A program made the position numbers and the translations under genes. Source: a bacterium (GTDB taxonomy: Bacteria; UBP18; UBA7526). Taken from it: a DNA stretch of 6,493 nucleotides. Numbering within the stretch: the stretch's first letter is position 1; each line of letters begins with the position of its first letter. Below, piece after piece: positions 1 to 4,516 of the stretch. A model generated the notes under the pieces. That model worked only from the letters and a program-made list of their open reading frames with translations. It ran no database searches and had not been told where the DNA came from. Location: contig JAUWXM010000063.1 of the NCBI GenBank assembly GCA_030616365.1, positions 1-6,493 of the forward strand, in the 5' to 3' direction.

Positions 1-82
1 TACTCCCACCCTCCAAGATTAAGATAATGAGGGTAGTTTCTTCTTGAAAATTTTGATCTCGAACGAAGTGAGAAACCTTTAA

Positions 83-159
83 GTGCCTGTAGCTCAGTTG
101 GATAGAGCGTGAGGTTGCGGACCTCAAGGTCGGGGGTTCAACTCCCTCCAGGCACGCCA
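83..159 (+). tRNA. tRNA-Arg, anticodon GCG (reads CGC/CGU)
   Basis: A full cloverleaf can be folded by eye. The acceptor stem GTGCCTG (83-89) pairs with CAGGCAC (149-155), the D stem GCTC/GAGC is at 92-95/105-108, and the anticodon stem TGAGG/CCTCA is at 110-114/122-126. The anticodon loop TTGCGGA (115-121) places GCG at 117-119. The T arm has the loop TTCAACT. The discriminator is G156 and CCA is encoded at 157-159. The A after the D-loop GG and the C at anticodon position 2 fit arginine identity. Most bacteria read CGN codons with an ACG (inosine) tRNA, so a GCG anticodon is unusual. Confidence 0.95.
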
Positions 160-160
160 G

Positions 161-247
161 GGAGAGATGGCCGAGTGGTTGAAGGCGGCGGTCTCGAAAA
201 CCGCTGTGTCCGTTAGGGCACCGGAGGTTCGAATCCTCCTCTCTCCG
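161..247 (+). tRNA. tRNA-Ser, anticodon CGA (reads UCG)
   Basis: This is a class II tRNA. The acceptor stem GGAGAGA (161-167) pairs with TCTCTCC (240-246). The anticodon stem GCGGT/ACCGC (188-192/200-204) closes the loop CTCGAAA, with CGA at 195-197. The long variable arm of about 18 nt folds as a stem (GTGTCC with GGGCAC) and is typical of serine tRNAs. The T arm is GGAGG-TTCGAAT-CCTCC. The discriminator is G247. No CCA follows: the next base is C248 and the next tRNA begins at 249, so CCA must be added after processing. One base separates it from each neighbouring tRNA. Confidence 0.95.
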
Positions 248-248
248 C

Positions 249-337
249 GGAGAGGTGCGGGAGCGGTTTAACCGGCACGCCTGGAGAGCGTGTGTACCTT
301 TATGGTACCCTGGGTTCGAATCCCAGCCTCTCCGCCA
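249..337 (+). tRNA. tRNA-Ser, anticodon GGA (reads UCC/UCU)
   Basis: This is a second class II serine tRNA. The acceptor stem GGAGAGG (249-255) pairs with CCTCTCC (327-333). The anticodon stem CACGC/GCGTG closes the loop CTGGAGA, with GGA at 283-285. The variable arm has a perfect GTACC/GGTAC stem. The T arm is CTGGG-TTCGAAT-CCCAG. The discriminator is G334 and CCA is encoded at 335-337. That CCA is also the first three bases of the palindromic repeat that follows. Confidence 0.95.
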
Positions 338-364
338 GACTTCGCTAAAGCTTCGTCTGGCAGG
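335..364 (+). repeat. Palindromic repeat, copy A, overlapping the tRNA-Ser 3' end
   Basis: The stem CCAGAC (335-340) pairs perfectly with GTCTGG (355-360) around a 14-base loop (341-354, containing CGCTAAAGCTTC), and CAGG follows. Copy B inside dnaX (1649-1678) has the same loop with one change, the same CAGG tail, and a stem changed at two positions on both sides so that pairing is kept. The repeat starts on the CCA of tRNA-Ser(GGA). Confidence 0.8.
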
Positions 365-378
365 CCAGAATTTATTTT
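356..378 (+). terminator. Possible intrinsic terminator after the tRNA cluster
   Basis: TCTGG (356-360) can pair with CCAGA (365-369) around a CAGG loop, followed by a T-rich tract (ATTTATTTT, 370-378). The stem is short and the U tract is interrupted, so termination is only plausible. The TCTGG arm is also the 3' arm of palindrome copy A, so the two hairpins exclude each other. Confidence 0.35.
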
Positions 379-422
379 AGGTGGAATTGAATTAAAATAA
401 TTTCATGTCATGGAGTAGGTAA

Positions 423-2108
423 ATGGTCTATATTGTCTTAGCCAGGAAGTGGAGGCCCAAGAGCTTTAGTGAGGTAGTGGGCCAGGAGCATATCACCAAA
501 ACCTTAGCGGGAGCCATCAAGCAGAATCGGGTTTCCCATGCCTATCTCTTCACCGGGCCAAGAGGAATAGGAAAGACGACTACCGCTAGACTATTGGCCA
601 AGGCTCTAAATTGTGAAAAGGGACCGACCCCAGTTCCCTGCAATAAATGCACCAACTGCAAGGAGATCGCCATTGGGAGTAGCCTCGATGTCTTAGAGAT
701 CGATGGAGCTTCCAATCGGGGAATCGATGAGGTGAGGGACTTAAGGGAGAAGGTGAAGTTCGCTCCCGCGAGTTCCAAGTATAAGGTCTACATCATTGAT
801 GAGGTTCATATGCTCACTACCGAGGCCTTCAATGCCCTATTGAAGACCTTAGAGGAACCCCCTCCCCATGTGATATTCGTCTTGGCCACTACTGCTCCCT
901 TTAAGCTTCCCTTGACCATTCTTTCCCGCTGTCAGAGATTTGACTTCCGGAGGATAAAGAGTAAGGATATCGCTAAGAAGCTGGCTGAGATTGCCCAGGA
1001 TGAGGGTTTAGAAATAAGTGAGGATATCCTCTTCCAGATCGCCCAGGCGAGTGAGGGAAGCATGAGGGATGGGATAAGCGTTCTGGATCAGCTCATCTCT
1101 TTAGGGGGAAAGAAGGTTACTCAAGAAGACCTTCAGGCCATCTTAGGGATAGTTCCCCAGGGGACCTTCTTTAAACTGACCAAAGCTTTGGTTGAGAATA
1201 ATACCAAGGAAGCGTTGAACATTATAAATCAGATCATTGATCAGGGGTATGACCTACGCCACTTCGCCACTGATTTATTAGAGCATTTCAGAAACTTACT
1301 GATGCTTAAGATTAATGAGGAGGTGGTCGACCTTCCCAAGGATTTGAGAGAGAGGTTGAAAGAGTTCAAAGAGAGGTTTGACCAGGATAGGCTCCTGCGA
1401 ATGATTGAGATTGTATCTCAGGCGCGGGAGGAGATGAAGAGAAGCGAAAAAGTGAGATTAATCTTAGAAATGGCGGTTGTAAAACTAATCAGATTAGAAC
1501 CCACTATTTCCGTGGACGAGATATTAACGAAGATAGAGTCGATAGAGGAGGGGTTAGGGATAACGCCTGCCCAGGAGGAGCTTTCCATAGAGGGGACGGC
1601 AACCAAAGAAGAAGTCCCAGCAGAGAGAGTGAAAGATGAGGCCTCCTACCCGCCTACGCTAAAGCTTCGGCGGGCAGGTCTTGAATTGGGAGAGATAAAG
1701 GATGCCTGGGGTGAAGTGATAAAAGAGATAAAGAAGGATAGCGCCGTAACCGGCGCCTTTTTAATGGAAGGGGAGCCCATTGCCTTAAAGAACGATCTTC
1801 TGACCATCGGCTTTAATGAGGACTTCAAGTTCCATAAGGAGCAGATTGAGGAGAAGGAGAATAAGGAACTCATCCAGAAGGCACTGAATAGAATCTTTGG
1901 CAAGGACTTCACCATCGAGTGCCGCCTGACAAATACTCCGAGAGAAAGACCAGAAGCAGTGGCCCAGAAGGGAATGGTGATGAGCAAGGAGGAGTTCATA
2001 GAGGAGGAGCCAGTAGTAAAAGAAGCCTTAGATATCTTCGGCGGCGAGATCTTAGAGATCAAACCATCCACGGGCAAGGTAATCCCTCCAGGGGAGAATA
2101 AGAAGTAA
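423..2108 (+). CDS. dnaX: DNA polymerase III subunit gamma/tau (DnaX)
   Basis: DnaX is the ATPase core of the clamp loader, which opens the sliding clamp and loads it on primed DNA. The 561-aa protein begins with the family-typical LARKWRP stretch (residues 6-12). It has a Walker A motif GPRGIGKT (45-52), four zinc-binding cysteines (C64, C73, C76, C79), Walker B IIDEVHM (124-130) and the SRC motif (168-170). The clamp-loader helical domains follow to about residue 360, then a charged linker, then a variable C-terminal domain from about 420. The start is supported by GGAG (412-415) seven bases upstream and by alignment of the N-terminus with the family. Residues 409-419 are encoded by a palindromic repeat (copy B) sitting in the linker. 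I saw no A6G-type slippery site for making a shorter gamma form. An octamer repeat array follows the stop codon. Confidence 0.97.
   Translation: MVYIVLARKWRPKSFSEVVGQEHITKTLAGAIKQNRVSHAYLFTGPRGIGKTTTARLLAKALNCEKGPTPVPCNKCTNCKEIAIGSSLDVLEIDGASNRGIDEVRDLREKVKFAPASSKYKVYIIDEVHMLTTEAFNALLKTLEEPPPHVIFVLATTAPFKLPLTILSRCQRFDFRRIKSKDIAKKLAEIAQDEGLEISEDILFQIAQASEGSMRDGISVLDQLISLGGKKVTQEDLQAILGIVPQGTFFKLTKALVENNTKEALNIINQIIDQGYDLRHFATDLLEHFRNLLMLKINEEVVDLPKDLRERLKEFKERFDQDRLLRMIEIVSQAREEMKRSEKVRLILEMAVVKLIRLEPTISVDEILTKIESIEEGLGITPAQEELSIEGTATKEEVPAERVKDEASYPPTLKLRRAGLELGEIKDAWGEVIKEIKKDSAVTGAFLMEGEPIALKNDLLTIGFNEDFKFHKEQIEEKENKELIQKALNRIFGKDFTIECRLTNTPRERPEAVAQKGMVMSKEEFIEEEPVVKEALDIFGGEILEIKPSTGKVIPPGENKK
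1649..1678 (+). repeat. Palindromic repeat, copy B, inserted in frame in dnaX
   Basis: The stem CCCGCC (1649-1654) pairs with GGCGGG (1669-1674) around TACGCTAAAGCTTC (1655-1668), and CAGG follows. It matches copy A (335-364) except for one loop base and two compensated stem pairs. It is read through without a stop as DnaX residues Y409 to G419 (YPPTLKLRRAG). This is a low-conservation linker, so the protein probably tolerates it. Confidence 0.8.
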
Positions 2109-2112
2109 AAGG

Positions 2113-2152
2113 TTGGACAGTTTGACAGTTCGACAGACTGACAGTGAGACAG
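2113..2152 (+). repeat. Octamer tandem repeat, five units ending in GACAG
   Basis: Five consecutive 8-bp units read TTGGACAG, TTTGACAG, TTCGACAG, ACTGACAG and TGAGACAG. They start five bases after the dnaX stop codon. The beginning, GGTTGGACAGTTT (2111-2123), is nearly identical to GGTTGGCCAGTTT (3993-4005) just after the porG stop, so both belong to one intergenic repeat family. No function can be read from the sequence. Confidence 0.75.
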
Positions 2153-2169
2153 TTAACGCTTCAATGTTT

Positions 2170-2197
2170 AACGCATAACTCCACCGAAGGTGGTATG
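2170..2197 (+). promoter_or_regulatory. Start-codon hairpin module, copy 1 (lipoprotein gene)
   Basis: AACGCATAACT (2170-2180) is followed by the hairpin CCACC-GAA-GGTGG (2181-2193) and TATG, ending exactly at the ATG at 2198. The hairpin contains the best ribosome-binding sequence, AAGG (2187-2190), seven bases from the ATG, so folding would partly bury it. The copy before recR (2795-2822) is identical at 25 of 28 positions. Two of the three differences exchange one C-G pair for G-C. That makes a structured translation-initiation element the favoured reading, which is an inference. Confidence 0.6.
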
Positions 2198-2758
2198 ATG
2201 AAAAGAAGAGCATTAGGAATTGGTTTGTTATTATTGACGGTAATAGTTGGTTGTTGTCAGGAGCCAAAAGAACCTCTACAACTCACCATCAAGTCCGATA
2301 AGCAAGTGTATGAGGCAGGAGATTCGATTTATATTTATTACAAGATAGCTAATATAGGAGACAAAGAGATTACCATTGCTCAACCTTTTAGTGATAATGG
2401 GGTTATACATCCTCGTGTATTTAGTGGCTCATTTATAATTAAAGACGCATTGAATGAGGACTTAACCGAAGTTTTTCCAGTAGCACTTATTAATTGGGCC
2501 GCCATAGCTAATAAGCCCATTACGCTCAGAAAAGGTGAATCTTATATGAGAAAAGTTAATATTGTTAAGATTGAAGAAGATGATTTTCTTAGCCATATTC
2601 CATATTCTTCCGAGATGTATTTACAGCGAAAGGATAAATATAAGATTATAGGTAGATATGAATGGCTAACACTGCGAAAAGATTACCCATCACCAAATTG
2701 TTGGAAAGGCACTCTCACCTCCAACACCATCACCATAGAGGTAGTGGAGAAAAAGTAG
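2198..2758 (+). CDS. Small lipoprotein with a predicted beta-sandwich domain, function unknown
   Basis: The 186-aa product starts with a lipoprotein signal peptide: MKRR, a hydrophobic run (residues 5-17), then a VIVGC lipobox with C19 as the predicted lipidated residue. The rest is a single soluble domain. Its segment from about residue 27 (Leu/Ile/Lys-rich strand, then KQVYEAGDSIYIYYKIANIG) resembles the Ig-like beta-sandwich of BsuPI-type proteinase-inhibitor and related envelope domains. I would not assign inhibitor activity. The ATG at 2198 is preferred over 2195 because AAGG then lies seven bases upstream, exactly as for recR; the ATG at 2144 would put a polar stretch before the signal peptide. 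The gene is clearly A+T-richer than dnaX (35% GC in one 60-base line against 53%). It lies between two direct copies of the start-codon module, which suggests acquisition. It ends with TAG TAG, then TAA two codons later. Confidence 0.8.
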   Translation: MKRRALGIGLLLLTVIVGCCQEPKEPLQLTIKSDKQVYEAGDSIYIYYKIANIGDKEITIAQPFSDNGVIHPRVFSGSFIIKDALNEDLTEVFPVALINWAAIANKPITLRKGESYMRKVNIVKIEEDDFLSHIPYSSEMYLQRKDKYKIIGRYEWLTLRKDYPSPNCWKGTLTSNTITIEVVEKK

Positions 2759-2773
2759 TAGTTGTAAAGTTTA

Positions 2774-2805
2774 AACTCGTAACTCATAACTCATAACGCA
2801 TAACT
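2774..2805 (+). repeat. Heptamer tandem repeat AACTCAT upstream of recR
   Basis: Four 7-bp units, AACTCGT, AACTCAT, AACTCAT and AACGCAT, plus a partial AACT run directly into the hairpin before recR. The last unit and the partial are shared with the module before the lipoprotein gene, which has only AACGCAT-AACT and a degenerate AACGCTT (2155-2161) further upstream. Copy number may vary by slippage. Confidence 0.75.
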
Positions 2806-2822
2806 GCACCGAAGGTGCTATA
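2795..2822 (+). promoter_or_regulatory. Start-codon hairpin module, copy 2 (recR)
   Basis: AACGCATAACT (2795-2805), the hairpin GCACC-GAA-GGTGC (2806-2818) and TATA end exactly at the recR ATG (2823). AAGG (2812-2815) is seven bases from the start, within the loop and 3' arm of the hairpin. Relative to copy 1, the outermost pair is G-C instead of C-G, so the fold is preserved by a double change. Confidence 0.6.
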
Positions 2823-3419
2823 ATGTATCATACTAAGACATTGAACAAGTTAATTGAGGAACTTAGCAAGATGCCGGGTATTGGACCGAAGTCGGCCCAG
2901 AGGATGGCCTTCTATATCCTGGGGTCTTCTAAGGAGGAGGCCAAGGCCTTATCCCAGGCTATCTTAGATTTGAAGGAGAAGATTACTTACTGCTCAATAT
3001 GTAATAATATTACAGAAGAGAATCCCTGTGAAATCTGTAGCGACTCCCAGAGGGACCACTCCATAATCTGTGTGGTCGAGGAACCGAAGGATGTCCTGGC
3101 CTTTGAGAAGTCAAGGGGCTTCAATGGGATTTATCATGTACTCTTAGGTGCTCTCTCTCCTTTAGAGGGAATAGGCCCGGATGAACTAAAGATAAAGGAA
3201 TTGATAGGGAGATTGAAGAAGAAGAAGATATCTGAGGTCATTTTGGCCACAAATCCCAATACCAATGGGGAGATGACCGCTATGTACTTAGCAAAACTAA
3301 TTAAGCCCTTAAGGATTAAGATAACCAGGATTGCCTATGGGATTCCAGCAGGTAGCAATATAGATTATGTTGATGAGGAGACCTTGGCCAAGTCCTTAGA
3401 GGGAAGAAAAGAATTCTGA
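2823..3419 (+). CDS. recR: Recombination mediator protein RecR
   Basis: RecR works with RecO (and RecF) to load RecA on single-stranded gaps in the cytoplasm. The 198-aa length is normal for the family. Visible parts in order are the helix-hairpin-helix MPGIGPKSAQRMAF (17-30), the zinc finger with C57, C60, C69 and C72, and a TOPRIM domain from about residue 80 to 175 (VVEEPKD 84-90, then ATNPNTNGE 142-150). The C-terminal GIPAGSNIDYVDEETL segment (173-188) corresponds to the usual G-P-G-D/E-DE-TL motif. The ATG at 2823 gives the expected N-terminus and lies directly after the hairpin module. In many bacteria the order is dnaX-ybaB-recR; here ybaB is missing from the window and a lipoprotein gene takes its place. 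porG begins 12 bases downstream. Confidence 0.97.
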   Translation: MYHTKTLNKLIEELSKMPGIGPKSAQRMAFYILGSSKEEAKALSQAILDLKEKITYCSICNNITEENPCEICSDSQRDHSIICVVEEPKDVLAFEKSRGFNGIYHVLLGALSPLEGIGPDELKIKELIGRLKKKKISEVILATNPNTNGEMTAMYLAKLIKPLRIKITRIAYGIPAGSNIDYVDEETLAKSLEGRKEF

Positions 3420-3431
3420 AAGGAGCAAAAG

Positions 3432-3992
3432 ATGATTGAAATAAGGTGGCATGGTAGAGGGGGACAGGGGGCGAAGACCGCTGCCCAATTTTTAGCAGAA
3501 GCAACTCTCGATACCGGAAAATATATTCAGGCCTTCCCGGAATATGGCCCGGAGCGCGCCGGCGCGCCCATTAGGACTTATAACAGAATTAATGCACAGC
3601 CCATTAACCTACATTGTGGCGTAACCAACCCGGGATATGTTGTAGTAATTGATCCCACACTTTTAAGCCCGGCAGTGGTGGAGGGATTAAGCGATAAAGG
3701 AATGCTTCTGGTAAATACTAGTGAGTCGGTAGATTCGGTGCGCCAGAAGACCGGTTTCAAAGAAGGCAGAGTGGCCATAGTGGACGCTACGAAAATTTCC
3801 CTGGATACATTGGGTAAGCCGATGCCCAATATGCCCATGTTAGGAGCGCTTTTAAAAATTGCTCCTTTAGTAGAATTGGACGCCTTATATGAAAAAATCA
3901 AAGCAAAATTCTTAAAGAAGATTGGTGAAGAGAAGACTAAGGCAAATATTGCCGGCATCAAGCGCGCTTATGAAGAAGTTAAGATAACATAA
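3432..3992 (+). CDS. porG: Pyruvate/2-oxoacid:ferredoxin oxidoreductase, gamma subunit
   Basis: This is the gamma subunit of a four-subunit oxidoreductase that converts a 2-oxoacid and CoA to acyl-CoA and CO2 while reducing ferredoxin. The 186-aa length is normal. Family marks are the N-terminal GRGGQG (8-13), FPEYGPERAGAP (35-46) with the conserved ERAGAP stretch, and a VVIDPTLL segment (71-78). The start is supported by AGGAG (3421-3425), six bases upstream. The 12-bp gap to recR implies co-transcription with it unless a promoter lies inside recR. The neighbours porD, porA and porB make the pyruvate-type enzyme most likely, but the gamma subunit alone does not separate pyruvate from 2-ketoisovalerate or 2-oxoglutarate enzymes. 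A 14-bp perfect palindrome (3554-3567) falls on the ERAGAP codons. Confidence 0.93.
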   Translation: MIEIRWHGRGGQGAKTAAQFLAEATLDTGKYIQAFPEYGPERAGAPIRTYNRINAQPINLHCGVTNPGYVVVIDPTLLSPAVVEGLSDKGMLLVNTSESVDSVRQKTGFKEGRVAIVDATKISLDTLGKPMPNMPMLGALLKIAPLVELDALYEKIKAKFLKKIGEEKTKANIAGIKRAYEEVKIT

Positions 3993-3993
3993 G

Positions 3994-4103
3994 GTTGGCC
4001 AGTTTCCGCCTCCTCCTGAGGCGGATGAGCCTCTGGCTCAAAAGGCGCCTGTCCGCCGTCAATGTGGCGGAGATCAGCCTCAGGCTGAAGCCAGTTGGCC
4101 AGT
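3994..4103 (+). repeat. Cluster of four hairpins flanked by 10-bp direct repeats
   Basis: GTTGGCCAGT occurs at 3994-4003 and 4094-4103. Between the copies lie four back-to-back perfect hairpins: CCGCCTC/GAGGCGG (4006-4012/4018-4024), TGAGCC/GGCTCA with a 3-base loop (4026-4040), TCCGCC/GGCGGA (4052-4057/4066-4071) and TCAGCC/GGCTGA with a 3-base loop (4074-4088). Hairpins 1+2 and 3+4 look like two diverged copies of one two-hairpin unit. The rest of the spacer up to the porD ATG is purine-rich and contains its ribosome-binding site (AGAGG, 4132-4136). Confidence 0.75.
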
Positions 4104-4142
4104 GAACCGGTTAACAACGAAGAGACGAAAGAGAGGTTATAG

Positions 4143-4418
4143 ATGAAAGAGAAGGGCTGGGAAGAAATCCCTATTGGGGGAGTGATTGATAAGGCGGGCA
4201 GCGCGGCAGAATATAAGACTGGCGACTGGCGCACTTTTAAGCCGGTACGCGATGAGAAGAAATGCACCCATTGCTTATTGTGCTGGATATACTGCCCGGA
4301 TTCCTCTATTCTGGTAAAAGATAAAAAAATGGTGGGTTTCGATTATGAGCATTGTAAGGGTGATGGAATTTGTGCAGCAGTCTGTCCGGTAAAATGTATT
4401 AGGATGGAGAAAGAATAA
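4143..4418 (+). CDS. porD: Pyruvate/2-oxoacid:ferredoxin oxidoreductase, delta subunit (2x4Fe-4S type)
   Basis: This ferredoxin-like subunit passes electrons from PorB to external ferredoxin. The 91-aa protein has the family-typical N-terminal part (GWEEIPIGG, then DWRTFKP) and two cluster motifs. The first is canonical: C41-x2-C44-x2-C47-x3-C51-P. The second reads C71-x2-D74-x2-C77-x3-C81-P, with Asp where a ligand Cys is expected, and an extra Cys (C85) four residues after C81. Asp at the same position ligates the cluster of Pyrococcus furiosus ferredoxin, so the site may hold a 4Fe-4S cluster with an Asp ligand or a 3Fe-4S cluster. The Cys to Asp change needs two base substitutions. The start is set by AGAGG (4132-4136). 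It lies between porG and porA, separated from both by repeat-filled spacers. Confidence 0.93.
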   Translation: MKEKGWEEIPIGGVIDKAGSAAEYKTGDWRTFKPVRDEKKCTHCLLCWIYCPDSSILVKDKKMVGFDYEHCKGDGICAAVCPVKCIRMEKE

Positions 4419-4501
4419 CCACAAAGGCACAAAAGGAAACCCAAAAACACGAAGGAATTTTAATTTTGTGTCTTTAAGTTCAATTTTGCGTTTTCGCGGT
4501 T
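4417..4501 (+). repeat. Imperfect inverted repeat filling the porD-porA spacer
   Basis: The left arm begins AACCACAAAGGCACAAAA (4417-4434). The right arm ends TTTTGCGTTTTCGCGGTT (4484-4501). The reverse complement of the right arm follows the left arm for about 40 bases, and most of the mismatches within the arms are purine transitions. The element starts inside the porD stop codon and ends three bases before the porA ribosome-binding site (AAGGAG, 4504-4509). It could fold into a long hairpin in the mRNA. Confidence 0.6.
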
Positions 4502-4516
4502 GCAAGGAGAGGAAAA

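Noticed and set aside
8..34. ACCCTC/GAGGGT inverted repeat with a T-rich sequence after it, a possible terminator of an upstream gene
   Set aside because: The loop is about 15 bases and the T tract is interrupted; no upstream gene is visible, so it is too weak to list.
57..73. TCTC/GAGA arms around GAACGAAGT before the tRNA cluster
   Set aside because: There is only a 4-bp stem and no second copy in the window; it could be part of a dispersed repeat but this cannot be supported here.
371..398. Possible promoter before dnaX (TTTATT and TAAAAT)
   Set aside because: The -35 match to TTGACA is poor, and AT-rich DNA gives such hits by chance.
1446..1455. A-rich stretch GAAAAAGTG in dnaX as a programmed frameshift site
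   Set aside because: It has only five A, not the A AAA AAG heptamer in the right frame, and no clear stimulating stem or upstream SD was seen.
1919..2101. 60-codon reading frame inside the 3' part of dnaX
   Set aside because: It is an overlapping frame of a well-supported gene, with no ribosome-binding site or recognisable sequence.
2144..2194. Longer start for the lipoprotein gene at 2144
   Set aside because: It would place polar residues before the signal peptide and run through the repeat module; the ATG at 2198 has matched spacing with recR.
3554..3567. 14-bp perfect palindrome GCGCGCCGGCGCGC in porG
   Set aside because: It lies on the conserved ERAGAP codons; GC-rich codon choice for conserved residues explains it without a binding site.
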